A stretch of 41,000 bases of DNA from Neocallimastix lanati (nom. inval.) (taxonomy: Eukaryota > Neocallimastigomycota > Neocallimastigomycetes > Neocallimastigales > Neocallimastigaceae), in contig JACVTC010000079.1 of NCBI GenBank assembly GCA_016946835.1, positions 609,001 through 650,000 of the forward strand, written 5' to 3'. The notes beneath the pieces were generated by a model. That model worked only from the letters and a program-made list of their open reading frames with translations, had not been told where the DNA came from and searched no databases. A program made the translations under genes and the position numbers. Below are positions 20,573-31,100 of the stretch, one piece after another. Numbering within the stretch: position 1 is the first letter of the stretch; the number at the start of each line of letters is the position of its first letter.

Positions 20573-21969
20573 TCTAAAAGTTTTATCATAAATAAAATAG
20601 TATTTTAATATTTTTAAATAATTAGAGCAAATTCTATTTTTTTTTTTTTCTATCATATGTCATTAATTATTGATTATTTATTTTATTTATTATAATTTGC
20701 TCTTTTGTTAATTAAATTATTTATAATAAAATCAAATAGAAAAATAATAATATATATATATTTAATAAAAAATATATATATTAATAAACCAAATATATTG
20801 TAATATATTGTAATAAATTAATTTTTTGTATTACAAAAAAATTTTTATTGTTAAAATTGTTAATCACTATTTAAAATATTTCAAACATACTTTACTTAAA
20901 ATTGATTAAAAAAGGTATTTTTACTTTTATTTTTTTTTTAAGTTTATTTAAAATCTAAAGCTAATAAATAATTTACTTATAAACTAATAAAAAAAAAAAA
21001 TAAATAATAAAAATAAAAAAAAAAAAACCTTTTTTAAGCAATTCTATTTAAAATATGAAACTAATAAATAATTAGCAATTACTTTGTTCCATTTTTCTTT
21101 TATTTCTTTATCTTTTATTTAAACTAATATATATTACAATATCAAATACATTACATCTTTAATTACATATTTATTATGAATATTTCAAAGAACTATTTTA
21201 TGTTATGTTTTAACAAAAAGAAAAAAAAGATTTACTTAAAACATATTTATTTATTAAACTTATTTAAAATATTAAATATTTAAATTAATAAATAATTGAT
21301 ATATTAATATAGGTTCTTTATAAATAAATATTGATATACATACTTATATTAACAATACTAGAAATATTTAAAAATATTTATATAAAAAATTAATCCACAA
21401 CTGTAAATTCAGCCTTTAAAATATTTTTTTTTGCTTATTTAAAATATATATTGGTATATATTTTATAATATAAATAAAAATAATAATAAGTAGTAATAAT
21501 AATAATAATAATTATGCTAACAATAAAACAATAATAATAAATAATAAATAATAAATAATAAATAATATATAATAAATAATAAATAATAAATAACAAATAA
21601 TAGATATTAAATATATTAAATATTAAATATCACATATTATATATTACATATTACATATATATATATTATATAATAAATAAAATAATAAAATAATAAAATA
21701 AAATAACAATAAAAATTATTGAAATATTTATTAACACAGTTTCTTAATAAAGAAAAAAGTATTTAATTTTATTTTACATAATAAAAATAGTCTATTAAAT
21801 TAAATAAAAAAAAAAAAACTTATCATTAGAATTATTAAATTATTAATATGTAAAAAATGTTATTTTTATTTTATTTTTTTTTTTTTAAATTATGAATTAT
21901 AAAAGATTTATTATTTAGAATGTATGGTATATTTTTAATGATACATATACTTTTATTAGATATAATTAA

Positions 21970-22007
21970 TTAGTATTATTATTAATTGAAATCAATAATA
22001 ATACTAA
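21970..22007. repeat. 14-16-bp perfect hairpin
   Basis: TTAGTATTATTATT (21970-21983) is followed after a 10-nt loop by AATAATAATACTAA (21994-22007). The stem extends by two more pairs outward. Confidence 0.7.
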
Positions 22008-22383
22008 TTTATTTATTAACTTTTATTTATTTATTATATTTCTTCTTTAATAAACACTTTTTTTTTAATATTATCAACCTTTTTAATTTTTTTTATTTAA
22101 AATATATAAAAACTAAAATTTATTTATTGAAATAATAATTAAAGTTAAAAATGATATTACAAAATTCATTTAAATAAAAAGCTGATTTTAAATAAATTAT
22201 ATATTCAGTAAAGCATAAGATATAATATATATATGTTATAATTTTATATTAAATTTTTTAAATTTTAAAATTTTACTATTATGCAGTAAATTTATAATAA
22301 ATACTTTTTTAAAAGGAAAAAAAAAATTTAAAAAAAAATAAATGGTACATTAATAATTTATATATATATATATTATTTTTTAC

Positions 22384-22655
22384 TTCCGGTGTATACTACC
22401 CTTTATCCTTATTGAGGTAGTCACAACGAGTCGGTTTGCTTTCACATAAACGAAAATTATCCCTGTTGAAAAGTCTTACTGAGTGTTCAGCATTGGTATT
22501 CTGTCATGTATATTATTGTTGAGATTTTTTAGTGTGCTTTTTCTCGGAGTACCTCTCTAGTTCCTAACTTCCTTTTGAAGCTAAGACAGTTTAACCTAAT
22601 TCAATAAGATACATTCTAGGAGAGCGGGGCATTTCTCCAAGTTGCATTTCGCCAA
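22384..22655. other. GC-richer non-coding island 1 (candidate ncRNA or element end)
   Basis: About 270 bases with far higher G+C than the surrounding sequence and no usable ORF. Local hairpins: ACTACC...GGTAGT (about 22395-22421) and GGAGA...TCTCC around GCGGGGCATT (about 22619-22638). The right end, TTGCATTTCGCCAATT (22642-22657), shares CATTTCGCCAATT with a motif at 34045-34057. I find no pol III A/B boxes and no match to any snRNA, 5S, RNase P or SRP RNA that I could recognise. It lies just left of the MULE. Confidence 0.4.
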
Positions 22656-22788
22656 TTGAGAATTATTAAATGAATAAATAAATAAATTAATTAAAGTATT
22701 TTATATAAAAATTGTTTTTTATTAATTAATATAAATTTATTATTTGTAGAAATAAATAAATGGCTAGCAAAGATTTAAAATATAGATA

Positions 22789-22797
22789 AAATTACAT
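22789..22797. repeat. Target-site duplication, left copy (9 bp)
   Basis: AAATTACAT immediately precedes the left terminal inverted repeat. The identical 9-mer follows the right terminal repeat at 27266-27274. A duplication of 8-11 bp is the hallmark of Mutator-like transposition. Confidence 0.9.
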
Positions 22798-22849
22798 GGG
22801 GAGTGTGCATTTCGAAAATTTTTATTACATAAATTTGTATTTTGTTGTA
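22798..22849 (+). repeat. MULE left terminal inverted repeat
   Basis: 52 bp beginning GGGGAGTGTGCATTTCG. The inner 42 bp are identical to the reverse complement of 27214-27255. Confidence 0.92.
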
Positions 22850-22850
22850 C

Positions 22851-23144
22851 GGCTTAAATAATTTTAATTTTAAGCCACTTAATTTTATTAAAAATTTAAT
22901 GAATAATAATTAATTAATTAAATAAATAAAATTACAATTCTCAAAAATTTTCAAACACGTAATCTTACGTGGGGCGTATATCTAATTGTATCATAATTTT
23001 GTGGCTTTTTTCTACAATTTTTAAAAAGCCATATATTCACAATATGGCGTGAATAATAAATGTGGTGATATTTTATGACGAAAATTTATAAGCCACCAAA
23101 AGTTGAATTTGGCGAAATTTAACTGGACGAAATTCAACTTTTGG
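22851..23144. repeat. Cluster of five perfect hairpins in the MULE 5' subterminal region
   Basis: Successive palindromes: GGCTTAAA/TTTAAGCC (22851-22876, 8-bp stem); CACGTAA/TTACGTG (22956-22971, 7 bp, 2-nt loop); GGCTTTTT/AAAAAGCC (23003-23030, 8 bp); GCCATAT/ATATGGC (23028-23048, 7 bp, overlapping the previous one); CCAAAAGTTGAATTT/AAATTCAACTTTTGG (23096-23144, 15 bp). Most are built on GGC/GCC ends. Candidates for transposase binding sites, a structured leader of the transposase mRNA, or palindromes needed for mobility. Confidence 0.8.
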
Positions 23145-23199
23145 CGAAATACAACACTTCAATAAATAATAATTAGGTTAGGTATTTCTATTTAACATT

Positions 23200-23400
23200 G
23201 AAAAATAAAATAAAAAATAAATAAACATTTTATTTTTTAATGCTTAACAAATAAGAAAACTTTTTTTTTAAACATTGAAAAATAAAATCAAAATAAGAAC
23301 TAAGAAAACTTTTTTTTTAAACATTGAAAAATAAAATAAAAATAAGAAATAAGAAAACTTTTTTTTTAAACATTGAAAAATAAAATAAAAATAAATAAAA
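23200..23400. repeat. About 54-bp tandem repeats upstream of the transposase
   Basis: Roughly four imperfect units, each containing AACATTGAAAAATAAAAT and AAGAAAACTTTTTTTT, between the hairpin cluster and the transposase start. They probably form the 5' leader or promoter of the transposase. Confidence 0.7.
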
Positions 23401-23649
23401 ATTTATTTTTTAAGCATTAAAAAATAAAAAAAATAAAATAAAATAAAAAATAAAAAATAAAAATAAAAATAAATAAATAAAATAGTAAATAAAGAAATAA
23501 TAAATAATTAATAATTAAATAATTATTTAAATAATTATATAATTAATTAAAAAAAGGTTTATTATTTTAAATATTAAAAAAAAAAAAAAGTTTCAAAGCA
23601 TTTAAAAGTATATTTATTAAAATATTTTATTGAAAAATTTTAATTATTA

Positions 23650-25081
23650 ATGGAAGACAATATAGAAATTGAAATAAGTGAAACAAATAGAGGAAATGAA
23701 CAAATTATTATTAATAAAAAACACAAATTTAATTTTTCATTTCAAAGGAAAGATAAATCAAAAATTTATAGATGCACTGAATATAAGACTATAAATAAAT
23801 GTAAATCTTTAATTATTTTAAATGATAAAAAGGAGGTTTTAAAATATGAAAGTTTACATAACCATCTCGAAAAAGAAATTGATGTGTCTATATCAGTAGC
23901 AAAGCATAAAATTAAGGAAGAAATTAAGAAAAATTCAATTCCTATGGATATAAAACCTAAACATATATTTAATGCCTTTTCTCAAGAAATGGGACTTATA
24001 TGTCCCGAATATAGTACAATTAGATCCCAAATAATAAGAAATATAAATAAACAATTTCCTCCAAACATAAAAAGTTTTGATGATATTCTCATTGAATCAA
24101 AATATTATAAAACGAAAAGAAATGAAAATTTTATGATATTTAAAAATACTGATCTAATAATCTTTCAATCACCATTCCAAGCATATTTATTTTCGAATTA
24201 TCATAAAAATATATTTGCGGACGGTACATTTTATGCAGCACCGAAATTTAGTTATCAGTTATTTATAACAAGGACTTATGTTGGGGAATTTAATATGTTT
24301 TACACTACTTCCATTTCTATATTAAAAAATAAAAAACAATCTACATATGAAACATTATTTAAAGAAATAAAAAAAAATGCAAATAAATTTAGGAGTAATA
24401 CATTAATTACTACAATTAATTTTCATTGTGATTTTGAACAAGGTATATCTAATGCCGCAAAAAAAGTTTTTCCCAATATAAATATTAAATATTGTGTTTG
24501 GCATTACAAAAGATCATTAGAAAAACAAAAAAATATATTATGTTATCATGAAGTGAAGAATAATAATGATGTATATATTTATTATAAAGCTATTTCGAAC
24601 TTACCGTTTATAAACCCTAACTATATATTTGATATTTATATTATAATAAAAAGAATTTGTCAAAAAAAAAAGTATAATAATTTTCTGCAATTTTTAGAAT
24701 ATTTTAATAAAAATTATTAAGTATAATGTTAATAATTGGAATTATTATGAAAATATAGAGCATTTAACAAACAATGCATCAGAATCTTATAATAGCTACT
24801 TAAATAATATATTTCCAAATAAACCTTTATTTTATAAATTAATATATATATTAAAAGAAGAAGAAAACTTATCTTATAATGATTATCAAAGGAGAACTAA
24901 AGGAAATTGGAAAAAAAAGCAAAAAATATTTAGTGCAACTGATGAAATTAAAATTTTAATTGAAAATTACAAAAGTAAGGAAATAAACTTATTTTATAAT
25001 GGATGCAACAGAAATGAATTAATTAAATTATGGAAAGAATGTTTAATTGATTTAAACGATATAAATATTAATTTAAAATAA
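23650..25081 (+). pseudogene. MULE transposase, DDE class, one frameshift
   Basis: The first frame (23650-24720, 356 residues) has an N-terminal FLYWCH-like zinc finger (C42-X8-C51-X18-H70-X-H72). The MULE catalytic core follows: IFADGTFYAAPKF (D191), FHCDFEQG (D261) and CVWHYKRS, the family CxxH. The frame closes at TAA 24718-24720, but homologous coding continues in the +1 frame from 24719 to the stop at 25079-25081. It reads KYNVNNWNYYENIEHLTNN, then ASESYNSYLN with the expected third acidic residue, then a K/E-rich C-terminus ending LWKECLIDLNDININLK. One small indel near 24700-24718 therefore separates two halves of one about 475-residue protein. No introns. A sequencing error in this A-rich stretch or programmed frameshifting are the alternatives. 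Intact copies elsewhere would mobilise this one in trans. Confidence 0.88.
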
Positions 25082-25780
25082 ATAATCTTAATTTAAAAAA
25101 ATGCTAGAAAAATAAAAATTTATTTATTTTAAATTTATATTTATAACCGTTTAAATAATAATTAAATAATCTTAATTTAAAAAAATGCTAGAAAAATACA
25201 AATTTATTTACCTATTGTGTTTATTTAATAATCTTAATAGAAATTATCTTTTAGTTATTTTTAGTAAGTAATTTATAACTAAAACCGATTTATTTGATAC
25301 TAGTTAAAATTTTATTAATATCAATATCAATATTATATAATTATAAATTTTATTAATATCAATATCAATATTAATTTTATTAATATCAATATCAATATTA
25401 TATAATTATAAATTTTATTAATATCAATATCAATATTATATTATTATAAATTTTATTAATATCAATATACTTTTCAAAATTAATTATGTTATTAAACATA
25501 TTAAATTCAATAAAAGATTTTTATTATTTTATTAAAATTATAATTGTTATTATTATATTTTAATAATAATTGATTCATATTGATCAAACATTATAAATAT
25601 TACTATGCAAATAATTAATTATTTTAATAGGATCAATTATTCAACTCTTATTGTTTTAATTTTTAATTCTTATATTATTTAAATTAATATATATATATAT
25701 CGTTTATGAAAATATGAATTATAAATAATTAAAATTATTTACTTTTCATTTAAATTTTTTTATTTACTCTAATATAGTAT
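25082..25780. repeat. Direct repeats downstream of the transposase
   Basis: A block containing AATCTTAATTTAAAAAAATG and CTAGAAAAATA occurs at about 25082-25116 and again at about 25164-25199. At about 25311-25467, four units contain TTTTATTAATATCAATATCA, three of them with TATAATTATAA-type spacers. They form the 3' non-coding part of the MULE before the nested unit. No ORF is seen. Confidence 0.7.
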
Positions 25781-27117
25781 AATAATTAAAAGACAAACGT
25801 TATTATAACTTAAATTTTTTTTTTAGAAAAATAAATGAAAAAAAATTAAAATATGTAAGATTCCTATATATATAAAATAATTATTATATTTTTTTTTATT
25901 TTATTTTATTTTATTTTATTTTATTTTATTCAATCTGTACTTCATATTTATATTTCAACTATTTATTTTATTTTATTTTATTTTATTTTATTCAATCTGT
26001 ACTTCATATTTATATTTCAACTATTTATTTTATTTTATTTTATTTTATTTTATTCAATCTGTACTTCATATTTATATTTCAACTATTTATTTTATTTTAT
26101 TTTATTTTATTTTATTCAATCTGTACTTCATATTTATATTTCAACTATTTATTTTATTTTATTTTATTTTATTTTATTCAATCTGTACTTCATATTTATA
26201 TTTCAACTATTTATTTTATTTTATTTTATTTTATTTTATTTTATTTTATTTTATTCAATCTGTACTTATATTTATATTCTACTATTTATTTTATTTTATT
26301 TTATTTTATTCAATCTGTACTTATATTTATATTCTACTATTTATTTTATTTTATTTTATTTTATTTTATTTTATTCAATCTGTACTTATATTTATATTCT
26401 ACTATTTATTTTATTTTATTTTATTTTATTTTATTTTATTTTATTCAATCTGTACTTATATTTATATTCTACTATTTATTTTATTTTATTTTATTTTATT
26501 TTATTTTATTCAATCTGTACTTATATTTATATTCTACTATTTATTTTATTTTATTTTATTTTATTTTATTTTATTCAATCTGTACTTATATTTATATTCT
26601 ACTATTTATTTTATTTTATTTTATTTTATTTTATTTTATTCAATCTGTACTTATATTTATATTCTACTATTTATTTTATTTTATTTTATTTTATTTTATT
26701 TTATTTTATTTTATTCAATCTGTACTTATATTTATATTCTACTATTTATTTTATTTTATTTTATTTTATTTTATTTTATTTTATTTTATTCAATCTGTAC
26801 TTATATTTATATTCTACTATTTATTTTATTTTATTTTATTTTATTTTATTTTATTCAATCTGTACTTATATTTATGTTTCTACTATTCATTTTATTTTAT
26901 TTTATTTCATTTTATTTTATTTTATTCAATCTGTATTTTCTGTTGATAATATAAACATGGTATTAATGTATTAATAATAATTAATAATATTTAAAATAAA
27001 ATAAAAAAAATATAATTATTATATATATGTAGTAATTATATATATATATATATATATTTTTATTTAGTTTTCTAAAAAAAATTTTTTTAGTCATAATAAA
27101 CGTTTGTCTTAATTATT
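25781..27117. mobile_element. Nested inverted-repeat unit with minisatellite interior
   Basis: The left arm (25781-25837, AATAATTAAAAGACAAACG...) and the right arm (27061-27117, reverse complement AATAATTAAGACAAACGTTT...) align over about 57 bp with roughly 80-85% identity, including ATTAT.ACT and TTTTTTTTAGAAAA. Between them lies almost nothing but the minisatellite at 25893-26935. The structure recalls foldback elements or MITEs with an internal tandem array. It is either an insertion in the MULE or a part of it. No clear target duplication was found. Confidence 0.6.
25893..26935. repeat. Minisatellite, about 16 copies of a 55-75-bp unit
   Basis: Each unit is a non-repetitive core (starts CAATCTGTACTT, ends ACTATTTA, about 35 bp) plus a variable run of the pentamer TTTTA. 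Two subfamilies are in order: the first five cores carry ...CATATTTATATTTCA..., the next ten ...ATATTTATATTCT..., and the last is degenerate. The core is the reverse complement of the core in the large array at the right end of the window. Confidence 0.95.
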
Positions 27118-27213
27118 TTTATTATTATTTAAAAATTTATTTATTCATTTATAATTTATTTATTCATTTATTTATTTATTACATTATAATACGCCATGTT
27201 TTCCGAAATGCAC

Positions 27214-27265
27214 TACAACAAAATACAAATTTATGTAATAAAAATTTTCGAAATGACACACCCCC
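27214..27265 (-). repeat. MULE right terminal inverted repeat
   Basis: Reverse complement of the left repeat: 42 inner bases identical, outer ten slightly different, ending ACACACCCCC. It is followed directly by the second AAATTACAT. Confidence 0.92.
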
Positions 27266-27274
27266 AAATTACAT
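27266..27274. repeat. Target-site duplication, right copy (9 bp)
   Basis: AAATTACAT, identical to 22789-22797. Confidence 0.9.
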
Positions 27275-27744
27275 GTTTTTATATTTAATTGTGGCTTGTT
27301 CAAGATACATATTATTTTATATTTAATTTGAAATTTCAATATATTTAATATAATTTAATATTTTATTTTATTAAACTAAAGCTAGAATTTAACTTTATAT
27401 ATGAATAAAGTTAACATTAAACTAATATTGATGTACTTATGTATTTTAAAGTAAATATTTATATAAATAAATAAATAAATAATAAATAATTGATAAATAA
27501 TAAATAATTGATAAATAATAAATAATAAAATAAATAATAATATAAACAATAATAGTAATAATAATAGTGACGATTAAAATTATAAATAATTATTATTATT
27601 ATTTACAAATATATATACATAAATGAATTAATAAAAATAATACTTAAGTACCTTAGAAAACCATAAAATAGTTTTTCTTAAAGCATTATATGTTATAAAT
27701 AAATAATAAATAATATAATAAATAAATAAATAAATAATATATAC

Positions 27745-28157
27745 TGCAACATTAATTACAGAAAAATCAATAATAATATTTTTATAACTATGAAAATAAT
27801 AATTTTAAATATCAGTTACACTAAAAAAAAAAAAAAAAAAAAAGGAATAATTTAAAATATAAAAGAATTAAAAAATATGATTTGGACAATTAATCTTCAT
27901 TTAAAATATATAATTAAAAAAATATATATTATTAAAATTATTAAATAAAATAAGACATAATAGATTTATATATATATTATCAAAATATATCGAACTTTCT
28001 TTTTATTAACCCTAAATATATATATGATATTTATAGTAAAAAAAAAAAAAAACCTATTTAATTAGCTATGAAATTGAAAATAGGAATTATTAAGATAATA
28101 TTAAGTATATTACAAATAACGCTTCAAATTTTTTTAATATTTAATAAAATTATTTTC

Positions 28158-28202
<45 letters not shown>

Positions 28203-28293
28203 TTTTTTTCAAATATTATCAGAATTGTATAAAGAAGAATCTAAATATTACATTGACTTCGAAAAGAGAACTGAAAGAATTCCAAAAAAATAA

Positions 28294-28330
<37 letters not shown>

Positions 28331-28490
28331 CGAACTGAGGAAATCAAGACTATTATTAAATATTACAAAAATATGGAAACTCTATTAAAAAAAAAAAAAA
28401 AAAAAAAGGAAGTGTTAAAAATGATTTCATTGAATTTTGGTTGAAATGCCTAAATGATTTAAATATTAAAATTATTAATTAAAAATAAAA
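27745..28490 (+). pseudogene. Heavily decayed second MULE transposase copy
   Basis: Fragments in several frames line up, in order, with the transposase at 23650-25081. FITMKIIILNISYT parallels FITRTYVGEFNMFYTT; TINLHLKYI parallels TTINFHCDFEQ; FLFINPKYIYDIYS parallels LPFINPNYIFDIYI; YITNNASNFFNI parallels HLTNNASESYNSYL; TEEIKTIIKYYKNMET parallels ATDEIKILIENYKSKE; and FWLKCLNDLNIKIIN-stop parallels LWKECLIDLNDININ. A42 and A38 runs and many indels interrupt it. It lies about 480 bp right of the intact MULE and is clearly older. It shows the family has been in this locus for a long time. Confidence 0.75.
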
Positions 28491-28636
28491 AAAGAGAATA
28501 AATGAATAAATGCAAAAATGATTAAAGTATTTTTAATCTTTATTGGATTAGGTTTGCTTAAGAACATTAAAATATATATTTATATATATTTATTAATATA
28601 AAATAGTATAAAGAAATAAATATTAATTAATAATTA

Positions 28637-28669
<33 letters not shown>

Positions 28670-28832
28670 TAATAAAAAAAAAAAAAAAAAAAAAAAAGAT
28701 TAATAATAATATTTTAAATTATGCTATTAAACTTAAAATATTATAATAATAATTTTTTTTTTTTTTTTTTTTGCCGTTAATTATTACGAACTTTAATCTT
28801 TATTTATTTATTCATTACACGAATATTTTTTA

Positions 28833-28863
<31 letters not shown>

Positions 28864-29004
28864 CAGAATTAATAAAGAAATAAATATTATTTGCCTAATT
28901 AGAACATAATTATATTTAAAAAAAGTTAACATGAAATAAAAAAGTAATATTCAAAATAAAATGTATAAATAAATTCAGAAAAAAAAAAAAAGTTCATATA
29001 CAAC

Positions 29005-29245
29005 GAACCTCACCTCAAGATTATAAGATTTCTGTATTAAAAGGTTTTAATTAAAGATATCAGAAAGAAAATATGGTCTTCTCCTGTTTTACTGCATTTT
29101 TAGCGTTGACGATTCTGGTTAGTTTGCGTTTGTACCGTCAAAATAGCATCCTTTGTTGAGTACTAACTCAAGGAATAATTTATACGAAGAGAGTCGCAGA
29201 TCGCACCAGGAATAGCGTTTTAGTATAATCACCAAAAATGATTTG
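29005..29245. other. GC-richer non-coding island 2 (candidate ncRNA)
   Basis: About 240 bases of mixed composition in pure AT flanks, with no ORF. It includes a TTGACG...CGTCAA hairpin (about 29104-29141, enclosing ATTCTGGTTAGTTTGCG) and a TTGAGTACTAACTCAA palindrome (29155-29170). No convincing pol III boxes, Sm site or C/D boxes. Its identity is unknown. The compositional contrast and paired segments suggest a structured RNA or a piece of an unrecognised mobile element. Confidence 0.4.
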
Positions 29246-29828
29246 GTTATTAAATAAAATAAATAAATAAATAAATGTTATTTTTTATATTTATTGATTA
29301 ATATAAAAGTACAAGAGAGACTGAGATGCTTTAAAATAATAATTTATAATACCAAATTTTAAATATCGTCAATTTAAAAAAAAAAAAAAAAAAAAAATAA
29401 AAAAAAAAAAAAAAAGCTATTAATTTTTTTTATTTTTTTTTTTTTTTTTTTACAAAAGATGATATTTATAAGAATAATTTGTTAATAATTACATTAATTA
29501 CGCTAATAATAGTTTTAATAAAAAAAAAATAATAAAAAATAAATAACGAAAAGTATACACATTATACCAGCATATCTATTTTTTTTAACTTTATTTAAAA
29601 ATAATTTTGTTGATAATAATATTTCTATTGTCAAATAAGAGAATTTAAATATAAACTATTAAAACTAATAAAAATTGAATTTTCATCAGTAATTATATAT
29701 GATTAATGTGGTTAAATAATAATAATAATAATAATAATAATGATAGTAATAATTAATAATATTAAATATGAAATTATAATTTATTTCTTGCTTTAAATTG
29801 ATCAAACTTTACTATTTATATAAACTGA

Positions 29829-29902
<74 letters not shown>

Positions 29903-30066
29903 TTTACTTTTAGTAAAAAAAAAAATTTTTTTTGATTTTAAAAAATCCTAAAATATCATTTTCTTTAACCTCTGAACTTTATTATATTGATCTTCTATTA
30001 TATAATAATTATAATAATAATAAAATAAAAATGAAAATATAAAAAAACATGATATTTTCTACTCTC

Positions 30067-30104
<38 letters not shown>

Positions 30105-30219
30105 TGGTAATTTTATTCTATTTATTTTATTTTTGATTATATTTTGATAAAAAAAAAATTGTTTATTTTTTACTAAAATTATATATATATATTTCTATTC
30201 TTAAAAAAAAAATTGATTC

Positions 30220-30365
30220 TTTTCTTTCAATTTTAATAAAAGAATATTGAAACGAAAGAATTATTCATTTCATTTTTTTTTTTTTTTTTTTTTTTTCTAT
30301 TTTCTTTCTAAATTTTATTAAAAGAATATTGAAATGAAAGAATTATTCATTTCATTTTTTTTTTT
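30220..30365. repeat. Tandem duplication downstream of CotH
   Basis: Two copies contain TTTTA.TAAAAGAATATTG and GAAAGAATTATTCATTTC (about 30232-30275 and 30313-30357), separated by a T run. Confidence 0.7.
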
Positions 30366-31100
30366 TCGTCTTCTTTTTTTTTTTTAACATAGATAAGAAT
30401 CAGATCATTTTCTTTTAAGAACTATAAATATTGGTTACTATAAATAACAATTTTTTTATAAAAAAAATGTCATTTATATATTATTATTTTTTTTTTAATA
30501 TATATATATATATTATATTTTCATTTTAAACCACTTTTTTTTTTCTTCTTTTTTTTCTTTTTTTCTTCTTCTTCTTTTTCTTTTTTTCTTCTTCTTCTTT
30601 TTTTTTTTTTTTTTTGTGTGTGTGTTTAATAATAAATTTGATTTCTAAAATGTATTATAATCTTTTTTCTTTTTCTATTTTTTTGCTCTTTTTTTTTTTT
30701 TTCAAAGAAAAAAGATGAAAATAATAATATATTTAGATATGAATATTGTCATTTTTGCTTATTGTCATGAATATATATATTAAAAATTAATTTTAATATA
30801 TATATAATTAACTAAATTTTAATTTAAATACTTATATTAACTTATTTTTAATATAACTTTTTTAATTTAACATTATTATGTAATCGTATTGAGAATTTGT
30901 ATAAAAAATATTTATATTTTGTTTTAATAAGTATAAGTATATTATATAAATAATGAATTAATTATTATTATCTTTTTTTTTTTTTTTTTTTGAAAAAAAA
31001 ATATATATATATATTTCTTGTTATTATTATTTTTTTTTTAATTATTTATGTCAAAAAAAAAATAAAATAAAATAAAATAAAAATAAAATAAATCATTCTA

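Larger units (their letters stand above)
22798..27265 (+). mobile_element. Mutator-like (MULE) DNA transposon, 4468 bp, with 9-bp TSD
   Basis: Complete element with all structural marks. The terminal inverted repeats are 52 bp (22798-22849 and 27214-27265). The inner 42 bp are identical (beginning CATTTCGAAAATTTTT and ending TTTTGTTGTA); the outer 10 bp differ slightly (GGGGAGTGTG versus GGGGGTGTGT). The perfect target duplication is AAATTACAT. Inside, left to right: a cluster of hairpins (22851-23144), 54-bp tandem repeats (about 23200-23400), a MULE transposase gene with one frameshift (23650-25081), short direct repeats (25081-25465) and a nested inverted-repeat unit filled with minisatellite (25781-27117). 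The nearly identical ends and intact duplication suggest recent movement, possibly with transposase supplied in trans. Confidence 0.92.
28491..31100. other. AT-rich region downstream of the CotH gene
   Basis: Contains A and T homopolymers (T run about 28752-28772, A51 followed by (TA)n at 29830-29902, T run about 30069-30103) and a tandem duplication near 30220-30360. It also contains the GC-richer island at 29005-29245. No ORF is recognisable. The TTCTTTTT-rich tract at about 30535-30620 is a pyrimidine run on the plus strand. Confidence 0.7.

Noticed and set aside
22457-22468. On the minus strand CAACAGGGATAA, as in the LSU rRNA peptidyl-transferase region
   Set aside because: The flanking bases do not continue the rRNA match, and 12 nt alone is not enough.
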